Part shown: positions 6,125 through 14,424 of the stretch, in pieces
Layout: each line of letters begins with the position of its first letter
Position numbering within the stretch: the stretch's first letter is position 1
DNA from: Phycisphaeraceae bacterium
GTDB lineage: Bacteria; Planctomycetota; Phycisphaerae; Phycisphaerales; Phycisphaeraceae
Length of the DNA stretch: 14,770 nt
Assembly (NCBI GenBank): GCA_029260675.1
Contig: JAJDCV010000044.1
Span: forward strand, 1-14,770
Reading direction: 5' to 3'
Position numbers and translations under genes: made by a program
The notes under the pieces: model-generated
Databases searched by the model: none
What the model saw: only the letters and a program-made list of their open reading frames with translations
What the model was told of the DNA's origin: nothing

Positions 6125-8040
6125 GCCCCACCCCCCTGCCCGTCGGTGTGTATCCCCAACAAGCGCTTGCTCTCGTGGTCGGCGGTCTGCAGATTCGCCG
6201 CGTGACGGTAGTGGCCGTGCGCGTCCATGAGTTCGTCGTGTGTGCCGGTCTGCACGACCCGGCCCTGCTCCAGGACGATCACCTTGTCCGCCCGCCGAAG
6301 CGTGCTTAAGCGGTGCGCGACAACGAACGTGGTCCGGCCGGACATCGCGCTGTTCATCGCGTCGAGGATCTCCTGCTCGGTCTGCGGGTCGATCGCCGCG
6401 GTCGGATCATCGAGTAAAAGAATCGCCGGCTCGAGCAGCACCGCGCGCGCGATCGCCAGGCGCTGGCGCTGCCCGCCGGACAGGTTCGACCCGCCCTCGC
6501 CCAGCACGGTGTCGTACCCGTGCTCCAGTTCCATGATGAAACCGTGCGCCGAGGCGATATGCGCAGCCCGCTCGATCTGCTCGCGCGTCGCCTCGGGATG
6601 GCCAAACGCGATGTTCGCCGCGACCGTGTTGCTGAACAGGAAGCTCTCTTGGAAGACCAGCCCGATGTTGCGGCGAAGGTCGTCCAGGTCGTACCCGCGC
6701 ACGTCCTTCCCGTCGATCAGCACCCGGCCCTGTTGGGGGTCGTAGAACCTTGGGATCAGGCTAAGCAGCGTGCTCTTTCCGGCACCGGTCGCGCCCAGGA
6801 CCGCAACGGTCTGGCCCGGCTTGGCCTGGATGTTGACGCCCGAAACCGCCGGATCGCCCGTCTGATACCCGAACGTCACGCACTCCAGGCAGACCTCCCC
6901 CCGCGCACGCGGCAAAGGCAGCGCGTTGGGCGGGCTCTCCACATGAGCGGGCGCGTCCAGCACCTCGAACACACGCTGCGCGCCGGTCAGGCTCTGCTGC
7001 ACGCTGTTGGCGATCACCGCGATACTCCCGACCTGTGTCGAGAACTGCTGTAAAAGCCCGGCAAAAACAAAGAAACCGCTGCCGATCCTGAAACCCGGGT
7101 CGCTCATAAACAGATTCCCCCCGTACACCATCAGCACCACCAGGTTGATCTGCGGCAGGAACCCGATCAACGGCACGAACGTCGACACCCGCCAGAAAAT
7201 CCACCGCTTTTGATCTCGCACCGCCGAGTTGGCGAGGCGGAATTTCTCGATCTCCTCGGGCTGGCGCGAGAAACCCTTGACGACGTGTACCCCCTGCACG
7301 TTTTCGGAGAGCCGAAGCACGGCGGTGTCGAACAGCTCCCGGTTCGTCCGATACGCAGGCCTGACAACCCTGGAAAAACGCCAGGTCAGCAGCCACAACA
7401 ACGGTGTGGTCGCCAGGCACCAGACCGTCAGCCAGACGTGGATGCTGAGCATGTACCCCACGAAGAAGAACAGCGAGATCACCAGCATCAGCACCTCGAT
7501 CAGCACGCCATCAACAAACATCCGCACCGCTTGCACGTCCGAGGTGACGCGGTTGATGATCGAGCCCGAGGCGTTGGCGTCGAAGAAGCTGAAACTCAGC
7601 CGCTGCATCTTGTTGTAGACCCTGGCACGCAGATCCACGATGATCCGCAGGACCAGGATCGCCTTGGCGACCCGAGACGTCTTGTCCAGGAAGAATCTCA
7701 CGGCCGCGATGCCGAGGACTGCGCCGGCGACCACCCAGACCGTCTGCATCGCCGACCAGTGCCCCGGCGGCGCCACCCCAAACGGAAACACCGGGTCGGC
7801 GACTTTGGGGTCCAGCCCCTTGCGGATCACGTCGATGCCTAATCCCGTCAGCCCCAGGCCTGACAGCGCGAGCGCCAGCAACACGAACTGCAGGCCTATC
7901 ACGCCGACCGCGGGCATCCTGTAAGACCAGCCCATCTTGAACAGGCGCAGCACAAGCCGGGCGTTGGACGCCCCAGCGTCTCGCAGCGCCCCGTCGCCGG
8001 GGGTGGCGGGGTTGACGGTGGTTTTGAAACCCTCACTCAC
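6121..8040 (-). CDS. ABC exporter half-transporter (permease-ATPase), degenerate Walker B partner
   Basis: A 639-residue permease-ATPase, the first gene of the ABC pair. The membrane domain covers about 42-350, with a longer periplasmic loop near 74-98 between the first two helices. ATPase motifs: Walker A GATGAGKST (416-424), Q-loop Gln464, signature LSGGQ (520-524), Walker B ILLLD with Asp545 where catalytic Glu is expected, D-loop region AAID (548-551) and switch His576. The X-loop reads TVLGEGG instead of the common TEVGERG. Asp for Glu marks a weakly hydrolysing site, as known from heterodimeric exporters such as TM287/288 and BmrC/BmrD. Its canonical signature would complete the active site of the downstream partner. 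The start is GTG at 8040 without a clear ribosome binding site, so it is less certain than the rest. A candidate promoter is at 8089-8117. Confidence 0.93.
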   Translation of the reverse strand: MSEGFKTTVNPATPGDGALRDAGASNARLVLRLFKMGWSYRMPAVGVIGLQFVLLALALSGLGLTGLGIDVIRKGLDPKVADPVFPFGVAPPGHWSAMQTVWVVAGAVLGIAAVRFFLDKTSRVAKAILVLRIIVDLRARVYNKMQRLSFSFFDANASGSIINRVTSDVQAVRMFVDGVLIEVLMLVISLFFFVGYMLSIHVWLTVWCLATTPLLWLLTWRFSRVVRPAYRTNRELFDTAVLRLSENVQGVHVVKGFSRQPEEIEKFRLANSAVRDQKRWIFWRVSTFVPLIGFLPQINLVVLMVYGGNLFMSDPGFRIGSGFFVFAGLLQQFSTQVGSIAVIANSVQQSLTGAQRVFEVLDAPAHVESPPNALPLPRARGEVCLECVTFGYQTGDPAVSGVNIQAKPGQTVAVLGATGAGKSTLLSLIPRFYDPQQGRVLIDGKDVRGYDLDDLRRNIGLVFQESFLFSNTVAANIAFGHPEATREQIERAAHIASAHGFIMELEHGYDTVLGEGGSNLSGGQRQRLAIARAVLLEPAILLLDDPTAAIDPQTEQEILDAMNSAMSGRTTFVVAHRLSTLRRADKVIVLEQGRVVQTGTHDELMDAHGHYRHAANLQTADHESKRLLGIHTDGQGGGA

Positions 8041-8088
8041 AGGTTTACGATCAAATTTCGGCCTGGTCTAGCCTGGTACCTTGACACG

Positions 8089-8117
8089 ACCATAGGCGCA
8101 CATCTCAGTGCCATCAA
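8089..8117 (-). promoter_or_regulatory. Candidate sigma70-type promoter of the ABC pair
   Basis: On the minus strand TTGATG (8117-8112), a 17-nt spacer and TATGGT (8094-8089) lie about 50 bp before the GTG start. Four of six bases match in each box and the spacing is ideal. It sits just after the terminator of the PEP-CTERM gene, where a new transcription unit would begin. Confidence 0.35.
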
Positions 8118-8137
8118 CCCGCGTAAGGCTGACACGC

Positions 8138-8172
8138 ACAAAAAACAAGCCCCCGCGGATCCATGCGAGGGC
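8138..8172 (-). terminator. Rho-independent terminator of the PEP-CTERM gene
   Basis: On the minus strand GCCCTCGC (8172-8165) pairs with GCGGGGGC (8156-8149) over 8 bp with one G-T pair. The 8-nt loop is itself close to the palindrome GGATCC. A T-rich tail, TTGTTTTTTGTG, follows at once. It is 36 bp past the stop of the PEP-CTERM gene and separates it from the ABC unit. Confidence 0.82.
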
Positions 8173-8208
8173 CTGTTCGGAAGTCTCCGGGTTGTAATAA
8201 GAGCTCGG

Positions 8209-8868
8209 CTACCCGCGTCGCCGCAGCATCGCCACCACCCCCATCGACAAGAGCGCGAGCGTCGCGGGCTCTGGGATAATGATCTCATCGAGGAACGAGT
8301 ATCCCGGCGGCGGGGGCAACGCGCCGCCGCCCGGGCCGTGCGGGTCGCCGATCTGGATCAGGTACCCGTCACCCGAGCCAAGTATCGCGGTGTCAGTGAT
8401 CAATACCCCGACCGTAAACCCGCCGCCCGAAGGCTCGACGTCGATCGGGCTGACCGGCAGGAACGACGGGCCGGCAAACGCCGGGATCGCGCCTCCGATG
8501 CCCCAGAACTTGATCACCGGCGGCAGCGCGCCGGGCACGCCGACCCACTCCAGGTCGTGTGTCTCAATAAACCCCGGGCCGGGTGTTGGAAACATCCCTA
8601 CCGGCAGCCCGAAGTCATACGTCACCCAGTACTCGGCGCCCGGCACAATCGTCGACGTGCTGATGTCGACGATCAACGGCCCAGCCATCGGCGCGACCGG
8701 TACACCCGGGCCGGTGAACACGTCGGGTGGGCTTAGGAACGGCGCCGATGTCTCGTGAACGATCGGATCGCCCGTCAGGACCGCAAACACCGGTTGGACA
8801 CAAACCCCCGCCCCCAGAACGAACACTGTCCATGCCAGCAAACGTACTTGAAGACTTGCTTTCGTCAT
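8209..8868 (-). CDS. PEP-CTERM sorting-domain protein of unknown function
   Basis: A 219-residue exported protein. Residues 8-29 form a signal peptide with a probable cut after PVFA (29). The C terminus is a classic PEP-CTERM signal: a PEP motif at 199-201, a hydrophobic helix from about 202 to 214, and a closing RRRG. Such proteins are handled by an exosortase, which recognises and cleaves this tail, and are often linked to extracellular polysaccharide. The mature part (30-198) is rich in Gly and Pro, contains no Cys and shows no domain I recognise. It looks like a beta-rich surface protein. ATG at 8868 is chosen because a strong AAGGGAGG site lies before it and the signal peptide starts there. 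The frame stays open upstream to 9129 without a better start. No exosortase or polysaccharide genes are in the window, so it is an orphan PEP-CTERM gene. Confidence 0.88.
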   Translation of the reverse strand: MTKASLQVRLLAWTVFVLGAGVCVQPVFAVLTGDPIVHETSAPFLSPPDVFTGPGVPVAPMAGPLIVDISTSTIVPGAEYWVTYDFGLPVGMFPTPGPGFIETHDLEWVGVPGALPPVIKFWGIGGAIPAFAGPSFLPVSPIDVEPSGGGFTVGVLITDTAILGSGDGYLIQIGDPHGPGGGALPPPPGYSFLDEIIIPEPATLALLSMGVVAMLRRRG

Positions 8869-8873
8869 CACTT

Positions 8874-8884
8874 CCACCTCCCTT
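8874..8884 (-). promoter_or_regulatory. Strong ribosome binding site of the PEP-CTERM gene
   Basis: AAGGGAGGTGG on the minus strand; the GGAGG core ends 8 nt before ATG at 8868. It is the strongest Shine-Dalgarno match in the window and fixes the start of this gene. Confidence 0.8.
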
Positions 8885-9192
8885 AAAATGAGAAACGAAA
8901 TGAACCGAAAACGCTGGTTGTGTCTCTGGGTGCTTGGGCCTCCTTTGCTATAAACGCGCGTCATCAACATCCCGGTGGGGAACCGGAGCTTACGGACGTG
9001 CAAAGTATGTGGCAGTGAACCTTCTCGCCCACCCGCCCGATGTGATATAGGGCCATTGTAAACCGGCCGTGTGGCGGTTACCAGACATTTGTGAGCCACG
9101 AGCCGTATACGATCGGCATCAACAGACAAAGTTAAACGTTAGGCCTTACGTGACTAGGTTTTAAGACCCGGCCATAAAACACGTTCTGCCAC

Positions 9193-9218
9193 AAAAAAAT
9201 ACGCCCGATTTACGCGTA
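9193..9218 (-). terminator. Possible terminator of the oxidase cluster
   Basis: On the minus strand TACGC (9218-9214) and GCGTA (9204-9200) form a 5-bp stem with a 9-nt loop, followed by seven T. It lies 74 bp past the last oxidase gene. The stem is short, so the call rests mainly on the T-run and the position. Confidence 0.4.
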
Positions 9219-9292
9219 AGTCTACAAGATTGCACCCCCCAAATCGTCGTACCTCGCCAGCGCTCGCGGTTATAGGTATGACGGATTGCTTA

Positions 9293-9967
9293 CTACCCGA
9301 TCAGCAACAGCCCCGCGAAGAGGCACAGCCAGACGATGTCCAGGAAGTGCCAGTACATCGCGATGTAGCGGACGGGGTTGTGCGATTCGTGGTCGTAGTG
9401 GTTCCGCCAGGCGTGATGGGTGACCACGCCCAGGGGGATGACCCCGCCGATCAGGTGCAGGGCGTGGATCAGGATCAGGAAAAACACCATGCCGTAGGGC
9501 ATCAGCCCGAGGCTGGCGTCGGTGCTTAACTGTTCGCGGTACGCCAGGTGCTCTCGAAGCAGCGCGATCAGGCTGGGGATCTGGATCACCAGGAACAAGG
9601 CCGCCAGGGCCGAGGTCACCAAAAGACATCGGCGGAACACGGCCTGATGCTCCTGCCGGATCGCCCGCAGCGCCAGGTGGATCGTGAAACTGGACGCGAG
9701 TATGACAGCGGTCGAAACCCACAACCCCCAAGGCATCGGGATCGACCCAAGCGCCGGCCCGGCCTGTCGTACCACCTCGCCGGTCACCGGGTCCGTCACG
9801 TCTTCGAGCGTCATCAGGCGGATAACCAGGTAGGCGCAAAGAGACGAGGCGAAGAGGATGCCCAACGCCGTGAGGAACAGCCACATCCCAAGCGCGCCCG
9901 TGCCTTGCGGCAGGTGGGTGTGCCGATCCTCGAAGAAGCCTCGTTTATGGGATGGCGGGGTGCTCAT
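9293..9967 (-). CDS. Second cytochrome c oxidase subunit III-like protein
   Basis: A 224-residue heme-copper oxidase subunit III family protein with five hydrophobic helices at about 25-49, 79-100, 112-135, 157-181 and 201-223. Family landmarks are GALGMWLFL (24-32), the HALHLIGGV motif in the fourth helix (168-176) and YWHFLDIVWL (205-214) in the last. Subunit III stabilises subunit I and proton uptake and carries no redox metal. It is the last gene of the oxidase cluster, 99 bp after ctaF. No Shine-Dalgarno site precedes ATG at 9967; an 8-bp inverted repeat occupies that place instead. The five-helix length matches compact caa3-type subunit III proteins better than the larger ctaE product does. 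Whether it replaces or accompanies that product in the enzyme is unknown. A nitric oxide reductase-associated NorE-like role is a less likely alternative. Confidence 0.88.
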   Translation of the reverse strand: MSTPPSHKRGFFEDRHTHLPQGTGALGMWLFLTALGILFASSLCAYLVIRLMTLEDVTDPVTGEVVRQAGPALGSIPMPWGLWVSTAVILASSFTIHLALRAIRQEHQAVFRRCLLVTSALAALFLVIQIPSLIALLREHLAYREQLSTDASLGLMPYGMVFFLILIHALHLIGGVIPLGVVTHHAWRNHYDHESHNPVRYIAMYWHFLDIVWLCLFAGLLLIG

Positions 9968-9968
9968 A

Positions 9969-10001
9969 GTTGATACACATCAAGGGGGGCATCGTATCAA
10001 C
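9969..10001 (-). repeat. 8-bp inverted repeat directly before a start codon
   Basis: GTTGATAC and GTATCAAC are perfect inverted copies (9969-9976 and 9994-10001) around a 17-nt loop, ending 1 nt before ATG at 9967. It may be a protein-binding operator or an mRNA hairpin at the ribosome entry site of the second subunit III gene. No T-run follows, so it is not a terminator. Confidence 0.5.
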
Positions 10002-10066
10002 CCGTGTTCAACAACCGCGCGTCAGAAAAGCACGGGCTGTCGTTGAGTTTGATGCAACTTATCGTA

Positions 10067-10423
10067 TCAGCCGGCTACCGGGCGGACGGTGGCCGGGGGC
10101 GGGATGTTCTGCTGGTACTCGCCGGTGTCCATCAACGCGATCCCGATAAAGACCGCCAGAAACAGGAACGCGGTGACCAGGATCAGGCTGTTAAAGGGCG
10201 AGTCGTAGCGCAGGTGCATGAAGTACAGCCCGACCAGGGCCCCCTTGACCACGGCGACGGCCAGCGCGATCCAGATATTCGCCGAGCCCAGATCGACGTA
10301 CGTCACCGCAACAGTCAACACCGTAAAGAAGATCAGCAGGGCGAACACGCCCAGCAGCATCCAGACGGGGCTGACGTGCCCGATCCCGTGGTCGTGGCCG
10401 TCGTGTGTGTGTGCATCGCTCAT
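10067..10423 (-). CDS. ctaF: Cytochrome c oxidase subunit IV (prokaryotic, CtaF/CyoD-like)
   Basis: A 118-residue small membrane subunit of the caa3-type oxidase. The first 17 residues are His- and Asp-rich. Three helices follow at about 19-42, 49-69 and 79-98, with the family-typical VKGALVGLYFMHLRYD stretch (59-74) between the second and third. The family is thought to help assemble or stabilise the oxidase core; it binds no cofactor. It lies 71 bp after ctaE, and that gap holds a heptamer repeat. No Shine-Dalgarno site is visible before ATG at 10423. The C terminus ends in a short Pro-rich tail. The identification rests on size, helix pattern, the central motif and position in the cluster. 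Confidence 0.9.
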   Translation of the reverse strand: MSDAHTHDGHDHGIGHVSPVWMLLGVFALLIFFTVLTVAVTYVDLGSANIWIALAVAVVKGALVGLYFMHLRYDSPFNSLILVTAFLFLAVFIGIALMDTGEYQQNIPPPATVRPVAG

Positions 10424-10460
10424 GTCGGTGGCTCGGGTATCGGGAAGATTGTATGTCTGT

Positions 10461-10495
10461 GCTAACGGCTAATGGCTTAAAGCTAACGGCTCACC
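10461..10495. repeat. Tandem heptamer repeat between ctaE and ctaF
   Basis: Five consecutive 7-nt units begin with GCT: GCTAACG, GCTAATG, GCTTAAA, GCTAACG and GCTCACC. The decamer GCTAACGGCT occurs exactly at 10461-10470 and 10482-10491. The array ends on the stop codon of ctaE (10495-10497). It resembles short tandem heptameric repeats described in cyanobacterial spacers. Confidence 0.6.
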
Positions 10496-11520
10496 TAATG
10501 AATCAGGTAAAGCAGAGGGAACAAGAAGATCCAGATCAGGTCCACCAGGTGCCAGTAAAGGCCGCCGATGTCCACGGGGGCAAAATAGTCCTTGCTGAAT
10601 TGCCCCTTGAAGGCCTTGAAGGTCAGCCAGGCGATCAAGACCATCCCGATCAGGACGTGCAGGCCGTGCAGCCCGGTCATCATGAAGTAGATCCCAAAGA
10701 ACAGGTGGACTTTCTTTTGCTCGGCACCGCTGAGGTCGTTCCAGAGGATCTGTGTGTGAGCGGCGCTGGGCGTCGAGCCATCGCCGGCCTGATCGATCGC
10801 GCTATCCAGTACGCCCTGCTCGGTGGGGTTTGCGGGTGGCTTGATCGTGGAAACGTCGGCCGGTGCCCCGAACACCGCGGGGATGATAACTGGCGACGCA
10901 GAATCAGCCTCGACGGTGTCGCTGTGTTCGACCGGCTTGGAATCGTCTGTGGATTCGTGACCCGCTGGGGCGTGCCCCCCACCGCCGCTGGCCTCACCGC
11001 CCGAGTTACGACCGTCGATAAACTCGATCGCGTGCTTGAGTTTTTCTGGATACTTAGCTTGCCCGCCCTCGTAATAAAAAGCGTTCATCGTCCCGGGGAA
11101 CAAGTTGTGCTTCCACTTCTGTTGGTACTCAACGCCCTTGATGCACATGAACCCGACGCCGCCCATGAAGGTCGCGATCAGCATGGCAACCAGCAGCTTC
11201 TGCTGACCCTTCTGCGCGGCGCGGACGCCCCAGGCCATCGTCAAGGAACTGGCGAGCAGGACGACCGTGTTGGTCGCGCCCCACATCTTGTCCAGCGCCC
11301 CGTACCCGTAAAGGAACACGTCCTGGTGGTTGCCGCGGTAGATGGCGTAGGCGCAGAACAGCCCGCCGAACATCAGGATCTCGGTCGCCAGGAAGACCCA
11401 CATCCCAAGCTTCCCGGACTCGAACTGCTGCTCTGGGGTCTCGAAGTGGTGTGCCAGATGCGCCGGGTGGTGGTGGTCACCGTTTGCGGCGTGGTTTGAT
11501 TGTTCGTGTTCGCTGCTCAT
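10495..11520 (-). CDS. ctaE: Cytochrome c oxidase subunit III with a long hydrophilic insertion
   Basis: A 341-residue subunit III of the caa3-type oxidase. The His-rich N terminus (about 1-30) is followed by helices at about 38-60, 84-100 and 108-129. After an insertion come helices at about 272-301 and 316-340. Family motifs are GKLGMWVFLATE (36-47), GLHGLHVLIG (283-292) and YWHLVDLIWIFLFP (322-335). Residues about 135-268 are an extra hydrophilic block, partly low complexity (Gly, Ser, His, Asp, Pro), in the loop where compact homologues have a short link; compare roughly 200 residues for usual caa3 subunit III. The reading frame is intact through the insertion, so it is not a frameshift. 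It follows ctaD by 54 bp and has no evident Shine-Dalgarno site before ATG at 11520. The loop should face outside or inside the membrane as one extramembrane domain; its role is unknown. Confidence 0.92.
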   Translation of the reverse strand: MSSEHEQSNHAANGDHHHPAHLAHHFETPEQQFESGKLGMWVFLATEILMFGGLFCAYAIYRGNHQDVFLYGYGALDKMWGATNTVVLLASSLTMAWGVRAAQKGQQKLLVAMLIATFMGGVGFMCIKGVEYQQKWKHNLFPGTMNAFYYEGGQAKYPEKLKHAIEFIDGRNSGGEASGGGGHAPAGHESTDDSKPVEHSDTVEADSASPVIIPAVFGAPADVSTIKPPANPTEQGVLDSAIDQAGDGSTPSAAHTQILWNDLSGAEQKKVHLFFGIYFMMTGLHGLHVLIGMVLIAWLTFKAFKGQFSKDYFAPVDIGGLYWHLVDLIWIFLFPLLYLIH

Positions 11521-11545
11521 AGGCGGTCATATCCCATCACCGGGC

Positions 11546-11563
11546 GTGCCCGATGTGCCCGAT
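11546..11563. repeat. Tandem 9-bp repeat between ctaD and ctaE
   Basis: GTGCCCGAT occurs twice in direct succession (11546-11554 and 11555-11563), next to a small palindrome CGGGC-GT-GCCCG starting at 11541. It lies in the 54-bp spacer. It could form a short hairpin in the mRNA but has no T-run. Confidence 0.5.
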
Positions 11564-11574
11564 GGTCTATCAAG

Positions 11575-13296
<1,722 letters not shown>

Positions 13297-13365
13297 CGTT
13301 CGTATCCTCGTTTCGCAAAACCCACGGGTGCCCGCCGGGTTACCGGGGGCTGTGTGTCTTTGTTT

Positions 13366-14400
13366 CTACTCTTGCGCCCCGGGGGTTCCGCCATCTTCCG
13401 CCGGCACCGTCACCGGGAACGGCTCCAGCAACTGCCCGTCGAAGTTCTTGCTGATCGACTTGAGATACTCGATCACGCCGGTGATCTCGGGGTCCTTGAT
13501 CTGGCCCTGGGAGGTCGGCATGACGTTATCGAAGCCCTGCACCACGTTCTTGCCTGGGTTCAGGATCGAATCACGGATGTAATCCTCGTCCGCGATACGG
13601 GTCGTGCCGTCGGCGAACTTACGCTCCGCGCCGAACACGTCGTTCCACTTCGGACCGGTCCCGTCCGCATCTTCCACGGAGTGGCACTGCTTGCAGCCGT
13701 TGTCGTTCCACACCGTCTGACCGACCTCGACGGGGCTCTTGCCTTCCCACCACTTGCCCCGCTCTTCGAGGTACGCCAGGAAGTCATCTCTCGATTCGAC
13801 GACCACCTTCGTGATCATCTGCGAGTGCTGCTGACCGCAGTACTCGGCGCAGAAGAGGTTGTATTCGCCAATCTCGGTCGCCTGGAACCAGGTCTTGTTG
13901 TATCGCCCGGGGACCACGTCCCTCTTGATCCGGAATTCGGGGACGTAGAAGCTGTGGATCACGTCGCTGGAGGTCAGCACCAGGCTGATCGGGGTATCCA
14001 CCGGGACGTGCAGGACGCTGTCCTTCTCGCCCCTGCCATACGTGAACGCCCAGTTCCATTTGCTGGCGCTGACGATCACCTGGTACGCCCCGTTAGGGGC
14101 CTGGTTCATCTGCAGGAACCCGCGGAAGCCCCAGACGAAAATAACCATCACCAGGATCAACGGCGGCAACGTCCAGCCCAGCTCGATCGCGGTCGAGTGG
14201 GTCGGGCCCACCGGCTTGTCGTTGGGGCTCTTTCGCCGGTACTTGATGACAAAATAGACCATCAGCCCCGCGATCAGGACCAGCCAGATCACACTCATCC
14301 ACAACACGAAGTTGTAGAGCCCGTCGTGCAAACCGGCCACGGTCGACCGCGCGGGCGGGAGGAAGAAGGTCTTGTCGGCTTGTGCGAGGATCGCCAGCAT
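13366..14400 (-). CDS. ctaC: Cytochrome c oxidase subunit II with fused cytochrome c domain (caa3)
   Basis: A 344-residue subunit II that accepts electrons and passes them to subunit I. Two membrane helices at about 29-53 and 76-97 are followed by the outer-face cupredoxin domain. CuA ligands are His149 (DVIHSFYVPE), Cys184, Glu186, Cys188, His192 and Met195 in FCAEYCGQQHSQM. A c-type cytochrome domain follows, with heme motif CKQCH (236-240) and probable distal ligand Met294 in NVMPTSQG. This fusion is the defining trait of caa3 oxidases, which take electrons directly from a donor complex or small cytochrome. The C-terminal 20 residues are a loose acidic tail. The start is ATG at 14400 with AGGAA 5 nt before it; the SCO gene ends 24 bp upstream, so the two are in one transcript. 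Confidence 0.97.
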   Translation of the reverse strand: MLAILAQADKTFFLPPARSTVAGLHDGLYNFVLWMSVIWLVLIAGLMVYFVIKYRRKSPNDKPVGPTHSTAIELGWTLPPLILVMVIFVWGFRGFLQMNQAPNGAYQVIVSASKWNWAFTYGRGEKDSVLHVPVDTPISLVLTSSDVIHSFYVPEFRIKRDVVPGRYNKTWFQATEIGEYNLFCAEYCGQQHSQMITKVVVESRDDFLAYLEERGKWWEGKSPVEVGQTVWNDNGCKQCHSVEDADGTGPKWNDVFGAERKFADGTTRIADEDYIRDSILNPGKNVVQGFDNVMPTSQGQIKDPEITGVIEYLKSISKNFDGQLLEPFPVTVPAEDGGTPGAQE

Positions 14401-14424
14401 CCGCGTTCCTGTTCCTTAAGGCGT

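Larger units (their letters stand above)
8869..9292. other. 424-bp stretch without a supported gene
   Basis: This is the longest gene-free stretch, between the end of the oxidase cluster and the PEP-CTERM gene, and it looks more AT-rich than the flanking genes. It holds the PEP-CTERM ribosome binding site at 8874-8884 and a second AGGAGG-like site near 8937-8944 with no start codon at a useful distance. There is an imperfect inverted repeat at 9058-9081 (GTAAACCG with CGGTTAC, one bulged A) and a possible cluster terminator at 9193-9218. I found no convincing promoter box pair, tRNA or conserved small open frame. Confidence 0.5.

Noticed and set aside
8869..9129. In-frame N-terminal extension of the PEP-CTERM protein to 9129
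   Set aside because: The frame is open, but the extension has no membrane or signal character, carries no ribosome binding site at its possible starts, and would bury the signal peptide about 87 residues in. The strong site before ATG 8868 decides the start.
10405..11499. Long plus-strand open frame opposite ctaE and ctaF
   Set aside because: It is an antisense shadow: the predicted protein is low complexity with no family likeness, while the minus strand encodes recognisable oxidase subunits.
10495..11520. Frameshift or gene fusion as the cause of the long ctaE product
   Set aside because: The frame is continuous and the helices on both sides of the insertion belong to one subunit III fold, so it is an insertion rather than a fusion of two genes.
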